64,000 bases of DNA, from contig NZ_JACARE010000006.1 in NCBI RefSeq assembly GCF_013386765.1, positions 1 through 64,000 on the forward strand, in the 5' to 3' direction. Every line of letters begins with the position of its first letter. Positions within the stretch are counted from its first letter, which is position 1. The DNA comes from Pseudomonas yamanorum (GTDB lineage: Bacteria > Pseudomonadota > Gammaproteobacteria > Pseudomonadales > Pseudomonadaceae). Of this stretch, positions 33,124 through 41,809 are shown in pieces. The position numbers and the translations under genes are program-made. The notes under the pieces were generated by a model. The model saw only the letters and a program-made list of their open reading frames with translations. It searched no databases and was not told the origin of the DNA.

Positions 33124-33555
33124 ATGGGCCGATCCATCAGCGCCAGTGAATTGGGGATCGAACTGCGCCCCGGTGACGACAGCGCGCTGTTCAAGTGGTT
33201 TGTCGCCAGCTTCCTGATGGGCAAGCGCATCCAGGCGCAGATCGCCGCGCAGGCTTATCAGGTGATTGTGGTGAAGCATGGCCGGGACACGCCGCGCAAG
33301 CTGCAGCATTGCACTTCCCGCGAGTTGGTGGCGATGCTCGGCGAGGCGCATTACGTGCGTTACGACGAAACCACCGCGCAGCGGCTACTGGACCTCAGCA
33401 GCAAGTTGAACGCGGAGTACGCGGGCAAGATCAGCCATATCCACGACGCCAGCACCGACCGCCAGGCGTTCGAGAAGCGCTTGAACGAATTCGAGGGTGT
33501 CGGACCGAAGACCGTGGAGATTTTCATGAGGGATGCGGCGTCAGTGTTGTTCTGA
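33124..33555 (+). CDS. helix-hairpin-helix DNA-binding protein (HhH-GPD-like)
   Basis: A 143-residue protein. The C-terminal FEGVGPKTVEIFMRDA is a helix-hairpin-helix (GVGPKTV) as in endonuclease III/HhH-GPD glycosylases; the helical N-terminal part LFKWFVASFLMGKRIQAQIA is also like them. The usual catalytic Lys/Asp after the hairpin is replaced by the end of the chain, so it may be a truncated or non-catalytic relative. Follows a stress-type small gene. Confidence 0.7.
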   Translation: MGRSISASELGIELRPGDDSALFKWFVASFLMGKRIQAQIAAQAYQVIVVKHGRDTPRKLQHCTSRELVAMLGEAHYVRYDETTAQRLLDLSSKLNAEYAGKISHIHDASTDRQAFEKRLNEFEGVGPKTVEIFMRDAASVLF

Positions 33556-33566
33556 TGCCGATGCCC

Positions 33567-34622
33567 TTAACCTTCAAGCATTGTCTGTCGAAAGGCATGA
33601 ATCTGCTCAACGATCTGCGTTGACGCCTGGATGATTGCCGTGCGTGTGTTGCCGGCAATATGCGGGGTGAGTATCGCGTTGGCGACGCCAGTCAACGGCG
33701 AGTCGAACTGATCTTTTTCCTTGGCAAAGGTATCGATGGCGACGCCCTTGATATGGCCGGGAAAGCGCTTCATGAACAGTGCCAACTGGCCCTCGTCGAC
33801 GATGCCGCCACGAGCCGTGTTGATCAGGATCGACCCCGGTTTCATCCGGCTGAACGCGGTGCTGTCGAACAAGCCTTTGGTCAGCGCCGTGAGGGGTGTG
33901 TGAATGGACAGCACGTCGGCTTCGTCCAGCAACTCGCCAAGGGTGGCGCGCCATTGCAGGCCCAGGCTCGCAGCGACGGATGGGGTGAAGCGCTCGGAGC
34001 CGGTGACTATCACCTTCATGCCCAGGGCCTGGGCCTTATGGGCCACCGCCTGGGCGATTCTGCCCGCGCCCACCAGCCCCAGCGTCAACTCGGCGATTTG
34101 CAAAGCAGGTGCGAGCAGGCCTTTTGACCATTGGCCTTGCTGAGTCTTGGCGTTGTAGAGATTAAGGTCTCGGGACAGGAACAGTGTTTGTGCCAGCACA
34201 TATTCGGCCACAGCCGTCGCGTTGGAGCCTGGGGTATTGAGGACGGTCACGCCACGCTCGGCGGCGGCGTGCAAATCGATATGGTTTACCCCAACTCCCG
34301 CCTGGGCGATGGCCTGCAAAGGGCTGCCCAAATCGGGCGAGGCAGCGGCGTTGATCAGCGCGGCGCCCAGGGGAATGTTCAAGCGGGTCTTGATGACGCT
34401 GTAGCCTGCGGCCGTTACCACGGCACTGATCAAGGCCGGTGTGTCGTGACCGTTGATGTCCACGAACCGAATGCGCCCGGCGTAGTGGATTTTGATGCTG
34501 TCTGGGTCGGCGAAGTAGTGCAGGTTGAGGGTGATGTCCAGCCCGTATGCCAGGCACTGCTCGATTTCTGTATGGAGCAAGGGCGGGTTGGGGGCATCCA
34601 GGATCAGCACGGGAAACACCAT
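33567..34622 (-). CDS. D-2-hydroxyacid dehydrogenase (NAD-binding)
   Basis: A 351-residue enzyme of the D-isomer-specific 2-hydroxyacid dehydrogenase family. NAD motif GLVGAGRIAQAVA (residues 183-195), catalytic Arg271 in NTARGGIVDE and His321 in LTPHIAGNT; the Glu of the triad lies near 302. The N-terminal catalytic half starts MVFPVLILDAPNPPLL. Family includes D-lactate, phosphoglycerate and hydroxypyruvate reductases; specificity is not evident. AGAGGA precedes the ATG. 38 bp downstream of a DeoR gene and probably in its operon. Confidence 0.88.
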   Translation of the reverse strand: MVFPVLILDAPNPPLLHTEIEQCLAYGLDITLNLHYFADPDSIKIHYAGRIRFVDINGHDTPALISAVVTAAGYSVIKTRLNIPLGAALINAAASPDLGSPLQAIAQAGVGVNHIDLHAAAERGVTVLNTPGSNATAVAEYVLAQTLFLSRDLNLYNAKTQQGQWSKGLLAPALQIAELTLGLVGAGRIAQAVAHKAQALGMKVIVTGSERFTPSVAASLGLQWRATLGELLDEADVLSIHTPLTALTKGLFDSTAFSRMKPGSILINTARGGIVDEGQLALFMKRFPGHIKGVAIDTFAKEKDQFDSPLTGVANAILTPHIAGNTRTAIIQASTQIVEQIHAFRQTMLEG

Positions 34623-34660
34623 GGGTCTATTCCTCTGCAAAGGGCTACCGGGCCGACTGG

Positions 34661-35449
34661 TTACGCATCCACCTGCATCACCTCAAGCCCCAGGCACTCA
34701 TAAGCCTCGACACTGCCCGGCGGCACATGCCATTCGGTAATCAGCGTGTGAATCCGACTGCACGGCGCCACCACAAACGGCTCCACCGCGCCCAGCTTGT
34801 CGGCCAGGGTGACGGCCACCACGTGGGAGGCGCTGTCGAGCATAGCCTGTTTCACCGCAACCTCTTCGAAGTGCAGCGAGCTAATGCCCACCTGTGGATG
34901 CAGTGCACACACGCCGGTAAACAACAGGTCCGCCTTGATACCCTGGATCAGCCGCAGCGCTTCATGCCCGCTGGCGGCCATGGTCACCGGGTTGAGCTGC
35001 CCGCCGGCAAGGATCACCGTCACATTGGGATGCTCGGACAGCGCGATGGCGATCATCGGTGAATGGGTGACGGCGGTCAGCCTGATGGCATGCGGCAAGG
35101 ACTGGGCGATTTGCAGGGTGGTGGTGCCCGAGTCGAACAGCACGATCTGGCCGTCTTCCACGCGGTCGGCGGCGAGTTGCGCCAGGTGGCGTTTGGTCGC
35201 GGTGGTTTCGCCAAACCGGGTGAAGAAATCTTTGCCGGTGTCTTTGGGCCTCGGCAGTGCACCGCCATGCACCCGTTGCAGCAGACCGGCGGAGGCGAGC
35301 TCGCCAAGGTCGCGGCGGATGGTGTCCTGGGAGACGGCGAAATGCTCCACCAATTCCGAGGCGGTGACTTTGCCGTCGCGCTCCAGCAGCAACAGGATTT
35401 TCTGTTTGCGCAACGAAGGCAGGTCGATGGCGGCATGGGTGTTTTGCAT
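34661..35449 (-). CDS. DeoR family transcriptional regulator
   Basis: A 262-residue repressor: DeoR HTH (residues about 14-66: RKQKILLLLERDGKVTASEL, VSQDTIRRDLGEL) and a sugar-phosphate isomerase-like sensor domain from about 85 to 240 (ADRVEDGQIVLFDSGTTTLQ). DeoR regulators usually sense phosphosugars. Upstream of and probably co-transcribed with the hydroxyacid dehydrogenase, which it likely controls. Confidence 0.9.
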   Translation of the reverse strand: MQNTHAAIDLPSLRKQKILLLLERDGKVTASELVEHFAVSQDTIRRDLGELASAGLLQRVHGGALPRPKDTGKDFFTRFGETTATKRHLAQLAADRVEDGQIVLFDSGTTTLQIAQSLPHAIRLTAVTHSPMIAIALSEHPNVTVILAGGQLNPVTMAASGHEALRLIQGIKADLLFTGVCALHPQVGISSLHFEEVAVKQAMLDSASHVVAVTLADKLGAVEPFVVAPCSRIHTLITEWHVPPGSVEAYECLGLEVMQVDA

Positions 35450-35785
35450 GTTTATGCTCGTTATTGCGTGTTTATGCGAGATTAATCAGGCTGTGGACTA
35501 AACGCAATGGGTGGCCGCATTTTGACGGCATGGGTGCGTTTGGAGATGCAGGAGATTTGCTGCCCGGGACCGTTCCAGCAGGAAGTTATTGAGCAAAAAA
35601 ATCGTAAAAAATTAAAAAGAGTTGTCCACGAAAACCGTGGGTATCTCTGTGGATAACTTCCCTTGAGCCCGGCGGGTATGGCGATTTAACCCGCGGTTAA
35701 TATTTGATCAGTCGCTGTTTATAGCCAGTATGGGCAGGCTTTGCGCCTTGACAGGCACCGGAGAAACCGGTGCCGGAATGCAGAT
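35450..35785. other. 336-bp intergenic region
   Basis: Upstream region of the DeoR operon and downstream region of the alpha/beta hydrolase. It contains the A/T-rich patch aaaaaaatcgtaaaaaattaaaaag (35593-35617 area), an isolated tgtggataac and the hairpin at 35753-35773. I see no gene or repeat. Confidence 0.6.
35753..35773 (-). terminator. hairpin after the alpha/beta hydrolase gene
   Basis: ggcaccgg-agaaa-ccggtgcc: an 8-bp stem 13 bp beyond the hydrolase stop. No T tract follows on the minus strand, so it may be a weak terminator. Confidence 0.55.
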
Positions 35786-36727
35786 TTACGAGTTGTCCGG
35801 GTGCAGGTTGGAGGGCCCGGCGACCTGTGCTGGCCGCTTCGTTTGCATCAGGCTGTCCAGTGCCTGGCGATAGCGGCTGCCGGCCAGGCGCATGCTGTCG
35901 TTGTGAGTCGCCCCCGGCACCAGCAACAAGCGTTTGGGCTCTTGCGCGGCATCAAACAATTGCTGGCTGAAACGCGGTGGCACAAAGGCATCGGCAAGCC
36001 CGTGGACCACCAGCAACGGCATGTGGATGTCGGCGATCTTGTCGATGGAATCGAACTTCTGCGACAGCAGCCAGCGCACCGGCAGCGAGGTGTTAGCCAC
36101 CGCAGTAGCCACGTCCGCCAATGAGGTAAACGTGGATTCGATCACCAGCCCGCGCACCGGCGGCGGCTCATGGTTATCCGCCGCCTGCTTGCCCAGTTCG
36201 GCCGCCAGGTCGATGGCCACCGCGCCACCCAGGGAGTGCCCGTAGATCAGGCGCTTGGCGGGGTCGGGTTGCAGCACCTGGAAGCGTTCCCAGGCTATGC
36301 GTGCGTCTTCGTACACGCTGGTTTCGGAAGGCAGGTCGCCCTGGCTTTGGCCGAAGCCGCGGTAGTCGATGGCCAGTACCGAGAAGCCCAGGGCCCGCAG
36401 CTGTTCAATGCGAAACAACTGGCCGGTGAGATTCCAGCGTACGCCGTGCAAATAGAGAATGGCGGGCGCATCTTTCCGGGCTGCCGGCCACCACCAGCCG
36501 TGAATGTTTTGCCCGGATTTGAAACTCGACGGTTTCAGGTCGAATTCCTGTACGTCACGGGGCAACCCGCTGTACCAACTGGCAGTGCCCGGTTCGACGC
36601 GAAACAGCAATTCGCGCTCCTTGTGCTGCAGCACGGCGCAACCCACCGGCAGGCCAATGATCACGGCGGCCATGCACAACAAGGGAAACCAGCGCAGGCC
36701 GAGGCGGGACAGAAAACGTGAAAACAT
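35786..36727 (-). CDS. alpha/beta hydrolase, membrane-anchored
   Basis: A 313-residue protein with an N-terminal hydrophobic segment and possible lipobox (IGLPVGC, Cys30), then an alpha/beta-hydrolase domain of the Hydrolase_4/BAAT type: nucleophile Ser165 in YGHSLGG, oxyanion HG in LYLHGVRW, and terminal THNDSMRL with the expected His. It is similar to small envelope hydrolases of pseudomonads (YfhR-like). Start at ATG 36727; nine upstream codons are also in frame. Confidence 0.83.
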   Translation of the reverse strand: MFSRFLSRLGLRWFPLLCMAAVIIGLPVGCAVLQHKERELLFRVEPGTASWYSGLPRDVQEFDLKPSSFKSGQNIHGWWWPAARKDAPAILYLHGVRWNLTGQLFRIEQLRALGFSVLAIDYRGFGQSQGDLPSETSVYEDARIAWERFQVLQPDPAKRLIYGHSLGGAVAIDLAAELGKQAADNHEPPPVRGLVIESTFTSLADVATAVANTSLPVRWLLSQKFDSIDKIADIHMPLLVVHGLADAFVPPRFSQQLFDAAQEPKRLLLVPGATHNDSMRLAGSRYRQALDSLMQTKRPAQVAGPSNLHPDNS

Positions 36728-36825
36728 GAAGGTTCCAGGACAGAGGCGAAGCACGGGTTTTAACAGATGCCCCGGCCGCGCAGGAAATATTTAGACCGCC
36801 GTCACCGGGCATTGCTTGCAAAGTA

Positions 36826-37713
36826 TTACAGCGTGCTTTCCAGCAGTGAGAAGAACTGCCTGGCTAACGGCGAAGGATTGTCGGTGTTCCAGTTCAGGTA
36901 GAGCCCGATGCTGGAAGATTCGGCGGCAAGGGGACGAAACACTACCTTGTCGCTGTTCATCGAACGGGCAATCGACGCTGGCACCAGCGCCACGCCAAAC
37001 CCGCAAGCTACCAGGCCGATCAGCGTGTGCAATTGATCGGCTTCCTGCACCACGCGCGGATAGAAACCCGCCGCCTCACACAAGCCGATCAACTGATGGT
37101 GATAGCCGCTGCCCAGTGCTTGTGGGGTGAACACAAAGTCGGCGTTGGCAAAAACCTTCAGCTCGATAACGGCATCACCGGCGTTGGGGTGGTCCATCGG
37201 CAGCGCCATCAGAATCGGCTCATCCAGCAACAGCCTGGATTCGATGTTATCCGCCTGGCCCGGCAGGTAGCGCAAAAAGGCGATATCGGCCTCTCCACTT
37301 GCCAGGGCCTTGGCCTGACTGGCCGAAGGCATTTCCTTGATCACCAACCGGACCTTGGGAAACGTCAGGCGAAACCGCCTGAGGGTATCGAGCAGCCACG
37401 GATAACCGGCAATCGACACCGAGGTGAGGGTGAGTGTGCCGGCGACGCCCTCGGACACTTGCCGGGTGTGTTCAACGCCTTGCTGCAATTGCCCGAGGAC
37501 GGTGTACGCCGTCTCAAGAAATGCTGCCCCAGCGGGCAGCAGCTTCACCCCGCGCCGGTCACGCTCCAGCAGGGCAAACCCCAGCTTCTCTTCCAGCCGG
37601 TTGATCGCCTGGCTCAACGCGGGCTGCGCCATGTGCAGGCGCAGCGCGGCCTTGTGAAAGTGCAGCTCTTCGGCCACTGCAATGAATTGGCGCAGCAGGC
37701 GGGTTTCGATCAT
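36826..37713 (-). CDS. LysR family transcriptional regulator
   Basis: A 295-residue LysR protein: MIETRLLRQFIAVAEELHF, HMAQPALSQAINRLEEKLGF (HTH in residues 1-62) and effector domain from 90 to 290. Divergent from the SDR gene across a 121-bp gap; probably its activator. The effector cannot be predicted. Confidence 0.9.
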   Translation of the reverse strand: MIETRLLRQFIAVAEELHFHKAALRLHMAQPALSQAINRLEEKLGFALLERDRRGVKLLPAGAAFLETAYTVLGQLQQGVEHTRQVSEGVAGTLTLTSVSIAGYPWLLDTLRRFRLTFPKVRLVIKEMPSASQAKALASGEADIAFLRYLPGQADNIESRLLLDEPILMALPMDHPNAGDAVIELKVFANADFVFTPQALGSGYHHQLIGLCEAAGFYPRVVQEADQLHTLIGLVACGFGVALVPASIARSMNSDKVVFRPLAAESSSIGLYLNWNTDNPSPLARQFFSLLESTL

Positions 37714-37834
37714 CTGGTCTGTTCCTTCAGATAGAGGAGCTGATATGGCGCAGGTATCAACATCGCTGTTTTTCAGTATTAAACAGGACGGTCAGCGGTT
37801 GTTAGGGTGGAGTGCCTATCAGGAGAACGCAACG

Positions 37835-38698
37835 ATGGACTTTACAGGTAAAACCGCAATCGTGACCGGCGCCGCCCGGGGCCTGGGCTTCAGCTATGCG
37901 CGGGAGTTGGCGCGTCTGGGGGCGCAAGTGGTGATCAGTGATATCGGCGCCGACACGCTGGGCGAGGGGGCCGACCCACAGGTGGTGCAGGCCGCCGCGC
38001 TGGCGCTTCAGGGCGAGGGGCTGCAGGTGGTCGGCCACGCAACCGACCTGTCGGGTGAAGCGGGTTGTCGAGCATTGATCGAGTGCGCCATCAGCCATTT
38101 CGGGCAGCTCGACATCCTGATCCACAATGCCGGCTGGGTCGGTTATCAACCCATCGAGGCCGCCGACGCGGCGTTTATCCGTAGGGCCATGGACATCAAT
38201 GTCTACGCGCCGATCTGGCTGGGCAAACACGCCTGGCCCTACCTCAGGCAATCCGCTGCCCCGCGCATCGTGCTCACCACCTCGGACCGCGCGATGTACA
38301 CGCAATATGCCCAGCCGGGCCTGGTGGCCTACAGCGCCGGCAAGATGGCGCAACTGGGGATCATGAATGCGTTGAGCGGGGAAGGGGCCGAGGCGGGGAT
38401 CCTGGTGAATGCCATCTCGCCCGTGGCCAAGACCCGCATGTGGGGCGTGACCGGCGAGCCGGGCAACCTCAAGCCGGAATCGGTAACCCCCGGCGTAGTC
38501 TTCCTGGCCTCGGCGCAGTGCCAGGACAGCGGTTACATCCTGCGGGCCAGTAACGGGCGGTTCACTGCCACGCGTTTTGTTGAAAACCCGGGTGTCAGTT
38601 ACCCGGTTGATCTGGCGCGGCCCAAGGCCTCGACCGCCGAGCAAGTAGCAGCATCCTGGACCCGGATAAAGGCGCATCCAGATCCCGGCGCACAATGA
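37835..38698 (+). CDS. short-chain dehydrogenase/reductase
   Basis: A 287-residue classical SDR. Coenzyme motif TGAARGLG (residues 11-18), NAG at 98-100, catalytic Ser150, Tyr166 and Lys170 in LTTSDRAMYTQ ... YSAGK. The C-terminal 40 residues (RFVENPGVSYPVDL...) are longer than in minimal SDRs. It resembles the HSD17B4-type/MaoC-linked SDRs that act on acyl-CoA, but that is only suggestive. CAGGAG precedes the ATG. Divergent from a LysR gene. Confidence 0.88.
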   Translation: MDFTGKTAIVTGAARGLGFSYARELARLGAQVVISDIGADTLGEGADPQVVQAAALALQGEGLQVVGHATDLSGEAGCRALIECAISHFGQLDILIHNAGWVGYQPIEAADAAFIRRAMDINVYAPIWLGKHAWPYLRQSAAPRIVLTTSDRAMYTQYAQPGLVAYSAGKMAQLGIMNALSGEGAEAGILVNAISPVAKTRMWGVTGEPGNLKPESVTPGVVFLASAQCQDSGYILRASNGRFTATRFVENPGVSYPVDLARPKASTAEQVAASWTRIKAHPDPGAQ

Positions 38699-38785
38699 TT
38701 TGCGGGTGCCCTCACACTGGCTTGAACTTGACGATGCGCAAGGCAGGAGGACATGCTCGACACCCTTCCGATTAAAGGCTCGACC

Positions 38786-39373
38786 ATGGACAACAGCCCC
38801 GTTCGCATCCACACCGAAGAACTGCTCTCGGACAACTGGTACGTGCTGAAAAAGTACACCTTCGACCTGCGCCGCCGCGACGGCAGTTGGCAGTCCCAGA
38901 CCCGCGAGATCTATGACCGGGGCAATGGCGCGACCATCCTGCTGTACAGCCGCGAGCAGCGCACGGTGTTGCTGATTCGCCAGTTCCGCATGCCCACTTT
39001 CGTCAATGGCTACCACGGCTACCTGATCGAGTCCGCCGCCGGCCTGCTGGACAACGCCAGCCCCGAGGAACGCATTCGCCTGGAGGCCGAGGAAGAGACG
39101 GGCTACCGCGTGGGCCACGTGGAAAAAATCTACTCGGCCTTCATGAGCCCGGGCTCCGTCACCGAGCGCATTCACTTTTTCATCGGCGAATATCAGTCGG
39201 GCGACCGGGTCAGTGATGGCGGCGGGCTGGAAGAAGAAGGCGAGGATATCGAGGTGCTGGAGCTGGGGTTTGAGGCCGCGTTGTCCATGGTGCAAAGTGG
39301 CGAGATCGTCGACGGCAAGACCATCATGCTGTTGCAGTATCTTGAATTGCGGATGTTGAAAGAGGGCTGGTGA
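38786..39373 (+). CDS. nudK: GDP-mannose pyrophosphatase NudK
   Basis: A 195-residue Nudix hydrolase colinear with E. coli NudK from the first residues ([51 protein letters not shown]). Nudix box G86[20 protein letters not shown] with the metal-binding glutamates near 100-104. It hydrolyses GDP-mannose to mannose-1-phosphate and GMP. ATG 38786 aligns with the E. coli start; the ATG at 38753 has AGGAGG only two bases ahead of it. Its stop overlaps the next gene's start (TGATG). Confidence 0.87.
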   Translation: MDNSPVRIHTEELLSDNWYVLKKYTFDLRRRDGSWQSQTREIYDRGNGATILLYSREQRTVLLIRQFRMPTFVNGYHGYLIESAAGLLDNASPEERIRLEAEEETGYRVGHVEKIYSAFMSPGSVTERIHFFIGEYQSGDRVSDGGGLEEEGEDIEVLELGFEAALSMVQSGEIVDGKTIMLLQYLELRMLKEGW

Positions 39374-40575
39374 TGTCGCGTCGGTTGTCGGTGGTGCTGG
39401 CGGTGTTGTTGGCCGGATGCGGTGGTGCGAGTGCTGCGCAAACGCCGGTCGGTGACGGTGGTGTTCCCGCGTTCTATACCTGGGCCGACAAGATGCCCGC
39501 ATCGCCCGGGCAGATGCTGCGCAGCGAGCCGTTGACGGCCGCGCAAAGCCTGGCCGAGGCGGGGCAGAATATCCGGATCCTGTACACGTCCACCGATGGC
39601 ATCGACCCCCGCAAACACGTGGTTGTCTCCGGTGCGCTGTTCCTGCCCAAGGGCACGCCGCCGTCGGGTGGCTGGCCGCTGATGGCGTGGGCCCATGGCA
39701 CGGTGGGCAGCGCTGATGTTTGCGCGCCCTCGTTCACCCGCCGCAGCCCGCGGGACACGCGTTATCTCAATTATTGGCTGGGGCAAGGCTACGCCGTCGT
39801 TGCCACCGATTACCAAGGGCTCGGCACGCCGGGCCTGCATCCATATGGGCTGACCAGCCCGCTGGCGTATGGCGTGCTCGACAGCATCCGTGCGGTGATG
39901 GGCGGTGGTTTTGAGCTCTCCAAACGTGTCGTGGTGTTCGGCCAGTCCCAGGGTGGGCGTGCCGCCTTCGCCACGGCGGTCTATGCCAAGGACTATGCGC
40001 CGGAGTTGAACATCGTCGGCGTTGTCGCCACCGGTACGCCTTACGCTGCGACCCATAAAACCGGAGACAGTGCCGAGCTGGAAAAAGCCCGCAGCTCGGT
40101 GGTACCGACCTTCGCCTACAACCTGCTGCGCCTCGGCACGGCCACGTTGTTTGATCCTTCGTTCAATCCCGCCGACTATTTGAGCGCGCGCGCAATGCCG
40201 GCGTTCGGGATCAGCCAGCGTGATTGCTTGCATGCCATCGAGCAGCGGGTGGTCGCCGACGGGCTGACCTTCAATGACAGCTTCAAGCGCTCGCCGAAAG
40301 CGGCTCTCGACAAGGTCTACCGCGAGTCGGCGTATCCGACGCTGAAGACCGATATTCCGGTTTTCATCGGCACCGGGGGCAAGGACCAGGACGTGTTTGT
40401 GCCCGGGCAGAAGGCCCTGGTCAGGGACGCGTGCAAGGCGGGGGACCGGATCGAATGGCATTTCTACCCCGAGCTTGATCACTCGGCCACGGTCAATGGT
40501 TCGCTGGCGGATTCGACGCCGTTTGTGCGCAAGGCGTTTGCCGCAGAGCGGATTCCCGGCAACTGCGGGTTGTAA
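39373..40575 (+). CDS. secretory lipase family lipoprotein
   Basis: A 400-residue alpha/beta-hydrolase of the secretory lipase (LIP, PF03583) family. Lipobox LAGC at residues 13-16, so predicted outer- or inner-membrane lipoprotein; nucleophile Ser192 in VVFGQSQGG; further motifs MAWAHGTVG and ELDHSATVNG (candidate catalytic His). Natural substrate unknown. It overlaps nudK by one base (TGATG), suggesting coupled translation. Confidence 0.85.
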   Translation: MSRRLSVVLAVLLAGCGGASAAQTPVGDGGVPAFYTWADKMPASPGQMLRSEPLTAAQSLAEAGQNIRILYTSTDGIDPRKHVVVSGALFLPKGTPPSGGWPLMAWAHGTVGSADVCAPSFTRRSPRDTRYLNYWLGQGYAVVATDYQGLGTPGLHPYGLTSPLAYGVLDSIRAVMGGGFELSKRVVVFGQSQGGRAAFATAVYAKDYAPELNIVGVVATGTPYAATHKTGDSAELEKARSSVVPTFAYNLLRLGTATLFDPSFNPADYLSARAMPAFGISQRDCLHAIEQRVVADGLTFNDSFKRSPKAALDKVYRESAYPTLKTDIPVFIGTGGKDQDVFVPGQKALVRDACKAGDRIEWHFYPELDHSATVNGSLADSTPFVRKAFAAERIPGNCGL

Positions 40576-40577
40576 AA

Positions 40578-40599
40578 GCAGGAGCCGCCCGGCTCCTGC
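40578..40599. terminator. hairpin between convergent genes
   Basis: gcaggagcc-gccc-ggctcctgc: a perfect 9-bp stem directly after the lipase stop (40575) and just before the thioesterase stop (40608), serving both. Confidence 0.75.
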
Positions 40600-40607
40600 G
40601 ACGGCCT

Positions 40608-41048
40608 TCAGGCCAGCTTTACGTCCATGGTGATTCGCGCGGTAAATACCAACTTCCCCTCCGCATCGAGCATGTCCACCGGCACTATCTTGTCGCCCGC
40701 CGTCTGCCAATCAATCCCCTCGCCATTGGCCGTTGCCGTAACGCTGCTTTTGGCCTTGGCCAGGTATTGCACCGTCATCCCCTTGGGAATCCAGCGCGCG
40801 CCAGTTGGCACGGACACATCCGTCATTGTCCCTGCCGCCAGTTCCGCAGCATTGCACATGGCGATCGCATGCACCGTCCCCAGGTGGTTGGTGACGGCCT
40901 TGCTGAACGGCACTTCCACCGCCGCCAACCCCGGGCGCAACTGGGTGATCAGTGGGTTGATGGTGCTGAAGTAGGGCGCCATCTGGCACGCCAGTTTGCT
41001 GAACGCTTCGGGGCCGACGCTGTTGAACATACTCAGGTACTGACTCAT
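40608..41048 (-). CDS. hotdog-fold thioesterase-like protein (DUF4442)
   Basis: A 146-residue hotdog-fold protein: NPLITQLRPGLAAVEVPFSK, NHLGTVHAIAMCNAAELAAG (the helix and HxxN-type region), and a C-terminal FTARITMDVKLA. This matches DUF4442/PaaI-like thioesterases of about 140-155 residues. The ATG at 41048 is divergent from a TetR gene with a 21-bp palindrome between them, so it is probably repressed by that regulator. Confidence 0.82.
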   Translation of the reverse strand: MSQYLSMFNSVGPEAFSKLACQMAPYFSTINPLITQLRPGLAAVEVPFSKAVTNHLGTVHAIAMCNAAELAAGTMTDVSVPTGARWIPKGMTVQYLAKAKSSVTATANGEGIDWQTAGDKIVPVDMLDAEGKLVFTARITMDVKLA

Positions 41049-41079
41049 GGTGCTGCCTCGCTGATGATCCGAATTTACG

Positions 41080-41127
41080 GAATGTTGTTCCGTTACAGAA
41101 TAATGTTCTGTAAGGGAACAGTATTCT
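41080..41127. promoter_or_regulatory. palindromic operator region for the TetR gene
   Basis: ttacagaa-taatg-ttctgtaa (41093-41113) is a perfect 8-5-8 palindrome. It is flanked by ggaatgttgttcc and ggaacagtattct, which repeat the same TTCC/GGAA halves. Located between the divergent thioesterase and TetR genes. Confidence 0.7.
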
Positions 41128-41191
41128 GCCCATGGGAAATCTGTCAAGCTGCCCCGACGTATCCCTTTCAACGATTGAGTTCGTGTTCAGC

Positions 41192-41809
41192 ATGCAAACC
41201 CCGGATCTGCTCCAGCGCTGCTTCCCTGGCCGAAGGGCCGAATTGAAGCGCGACATCTTCACGGCCGCCCTCGACCTGTTCAACGAACAAGGCCTTGAAG
41301 CCACCACCATCGAGATGATTCGCGCCCGATGCGACACCAGCGTCGGCGCCATCTACCACCACTTCGGCAACAAGGAAGGATTGGTCGCCGCGCTGTTCTT
41401 TACCGCGCTGGATGATCAGGCCGAATTGCGTGCGCGCTACCTGGAATCAGCAAGCACGGCGAAGGAGGGGGTTTACGCGCTGGTGCACAGCTATGTGGAT
41501 TGGGTGGACAGCGAGCCGCAGTGGGCGCGTTTCCAATACCACGCGCGTTTCGCCGTGACCAAGGGCCCGTTCGCTGCCGAGCTGGAAAGCCGCAACCAGT
41601 CGCGCAATGGGTTGCTCAAGGAGTGGTTGGCGCTGCCCGGGCGTGGTGATCAGCTCAACCAACTGCCTGCAGAACTGTGGCCGTCACTGATCATCGGCCA
41701 GGCCGACAGCTATTGCCGCGCCTGGTTGGCCGGACGGGCGACCAGCAGCCCGCGGATTTACCGCGAGGTGCTGGCCGAGGCGGCGTGGCGTTCGGTGGGT
41801 GGCCGTTAG
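41192..41809 (+). CDS. TetR family transcriptional regulator
   Basis: A 205-residue TetR protein: HTH at about residues 15-62 (ELKRDIFTAALDLFNEQGLE, CDTSVGAIYHHFGNKEGLV) and a C-terminal TetR_C domain similar to the BetI/QacR-sized group. Divergent from the hotdog thioesterase across a palindromic operator. The ATG at 41192 starts MQTPDLLQ; an in-frame ATG 20 codons earlier lies close to the palindrome. Its stop overlaps the solA-like gene's stop by four bases (convergent). Confidence 0.87.
   Translation: MQTPDLLQRCFPGRRAELKRDIFTAALDLFNEQGLEATTIEMIRARCDTSVGAIYHHFGNKEGLVAALFFTALDDQAELRARYLESASTAKEGVYALVHSYVDWVDSEPQWARFQYHARFAVTKGPFAAELESRNQSRNGLLKEWLALPGRGDQLNQLPAELWPSLIIGQADSYCRAWLAGRATSSPRIYREVLAEAAWRSVGGR

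Noticed and set aside
35651..35660. DnaA-box-like tgtggataac as hint of an origin
   Set aside because: A single box plus a loose ttgtccacg is expected by chance; there is no cluster, no dnaA/dnaN or parAB nearby.
37802..39502. Long open frame antisense to the SDR and nudK genes
   Set aside because: It spans two well supported genes and translates to low-similarity Arg/His-rich sequence.
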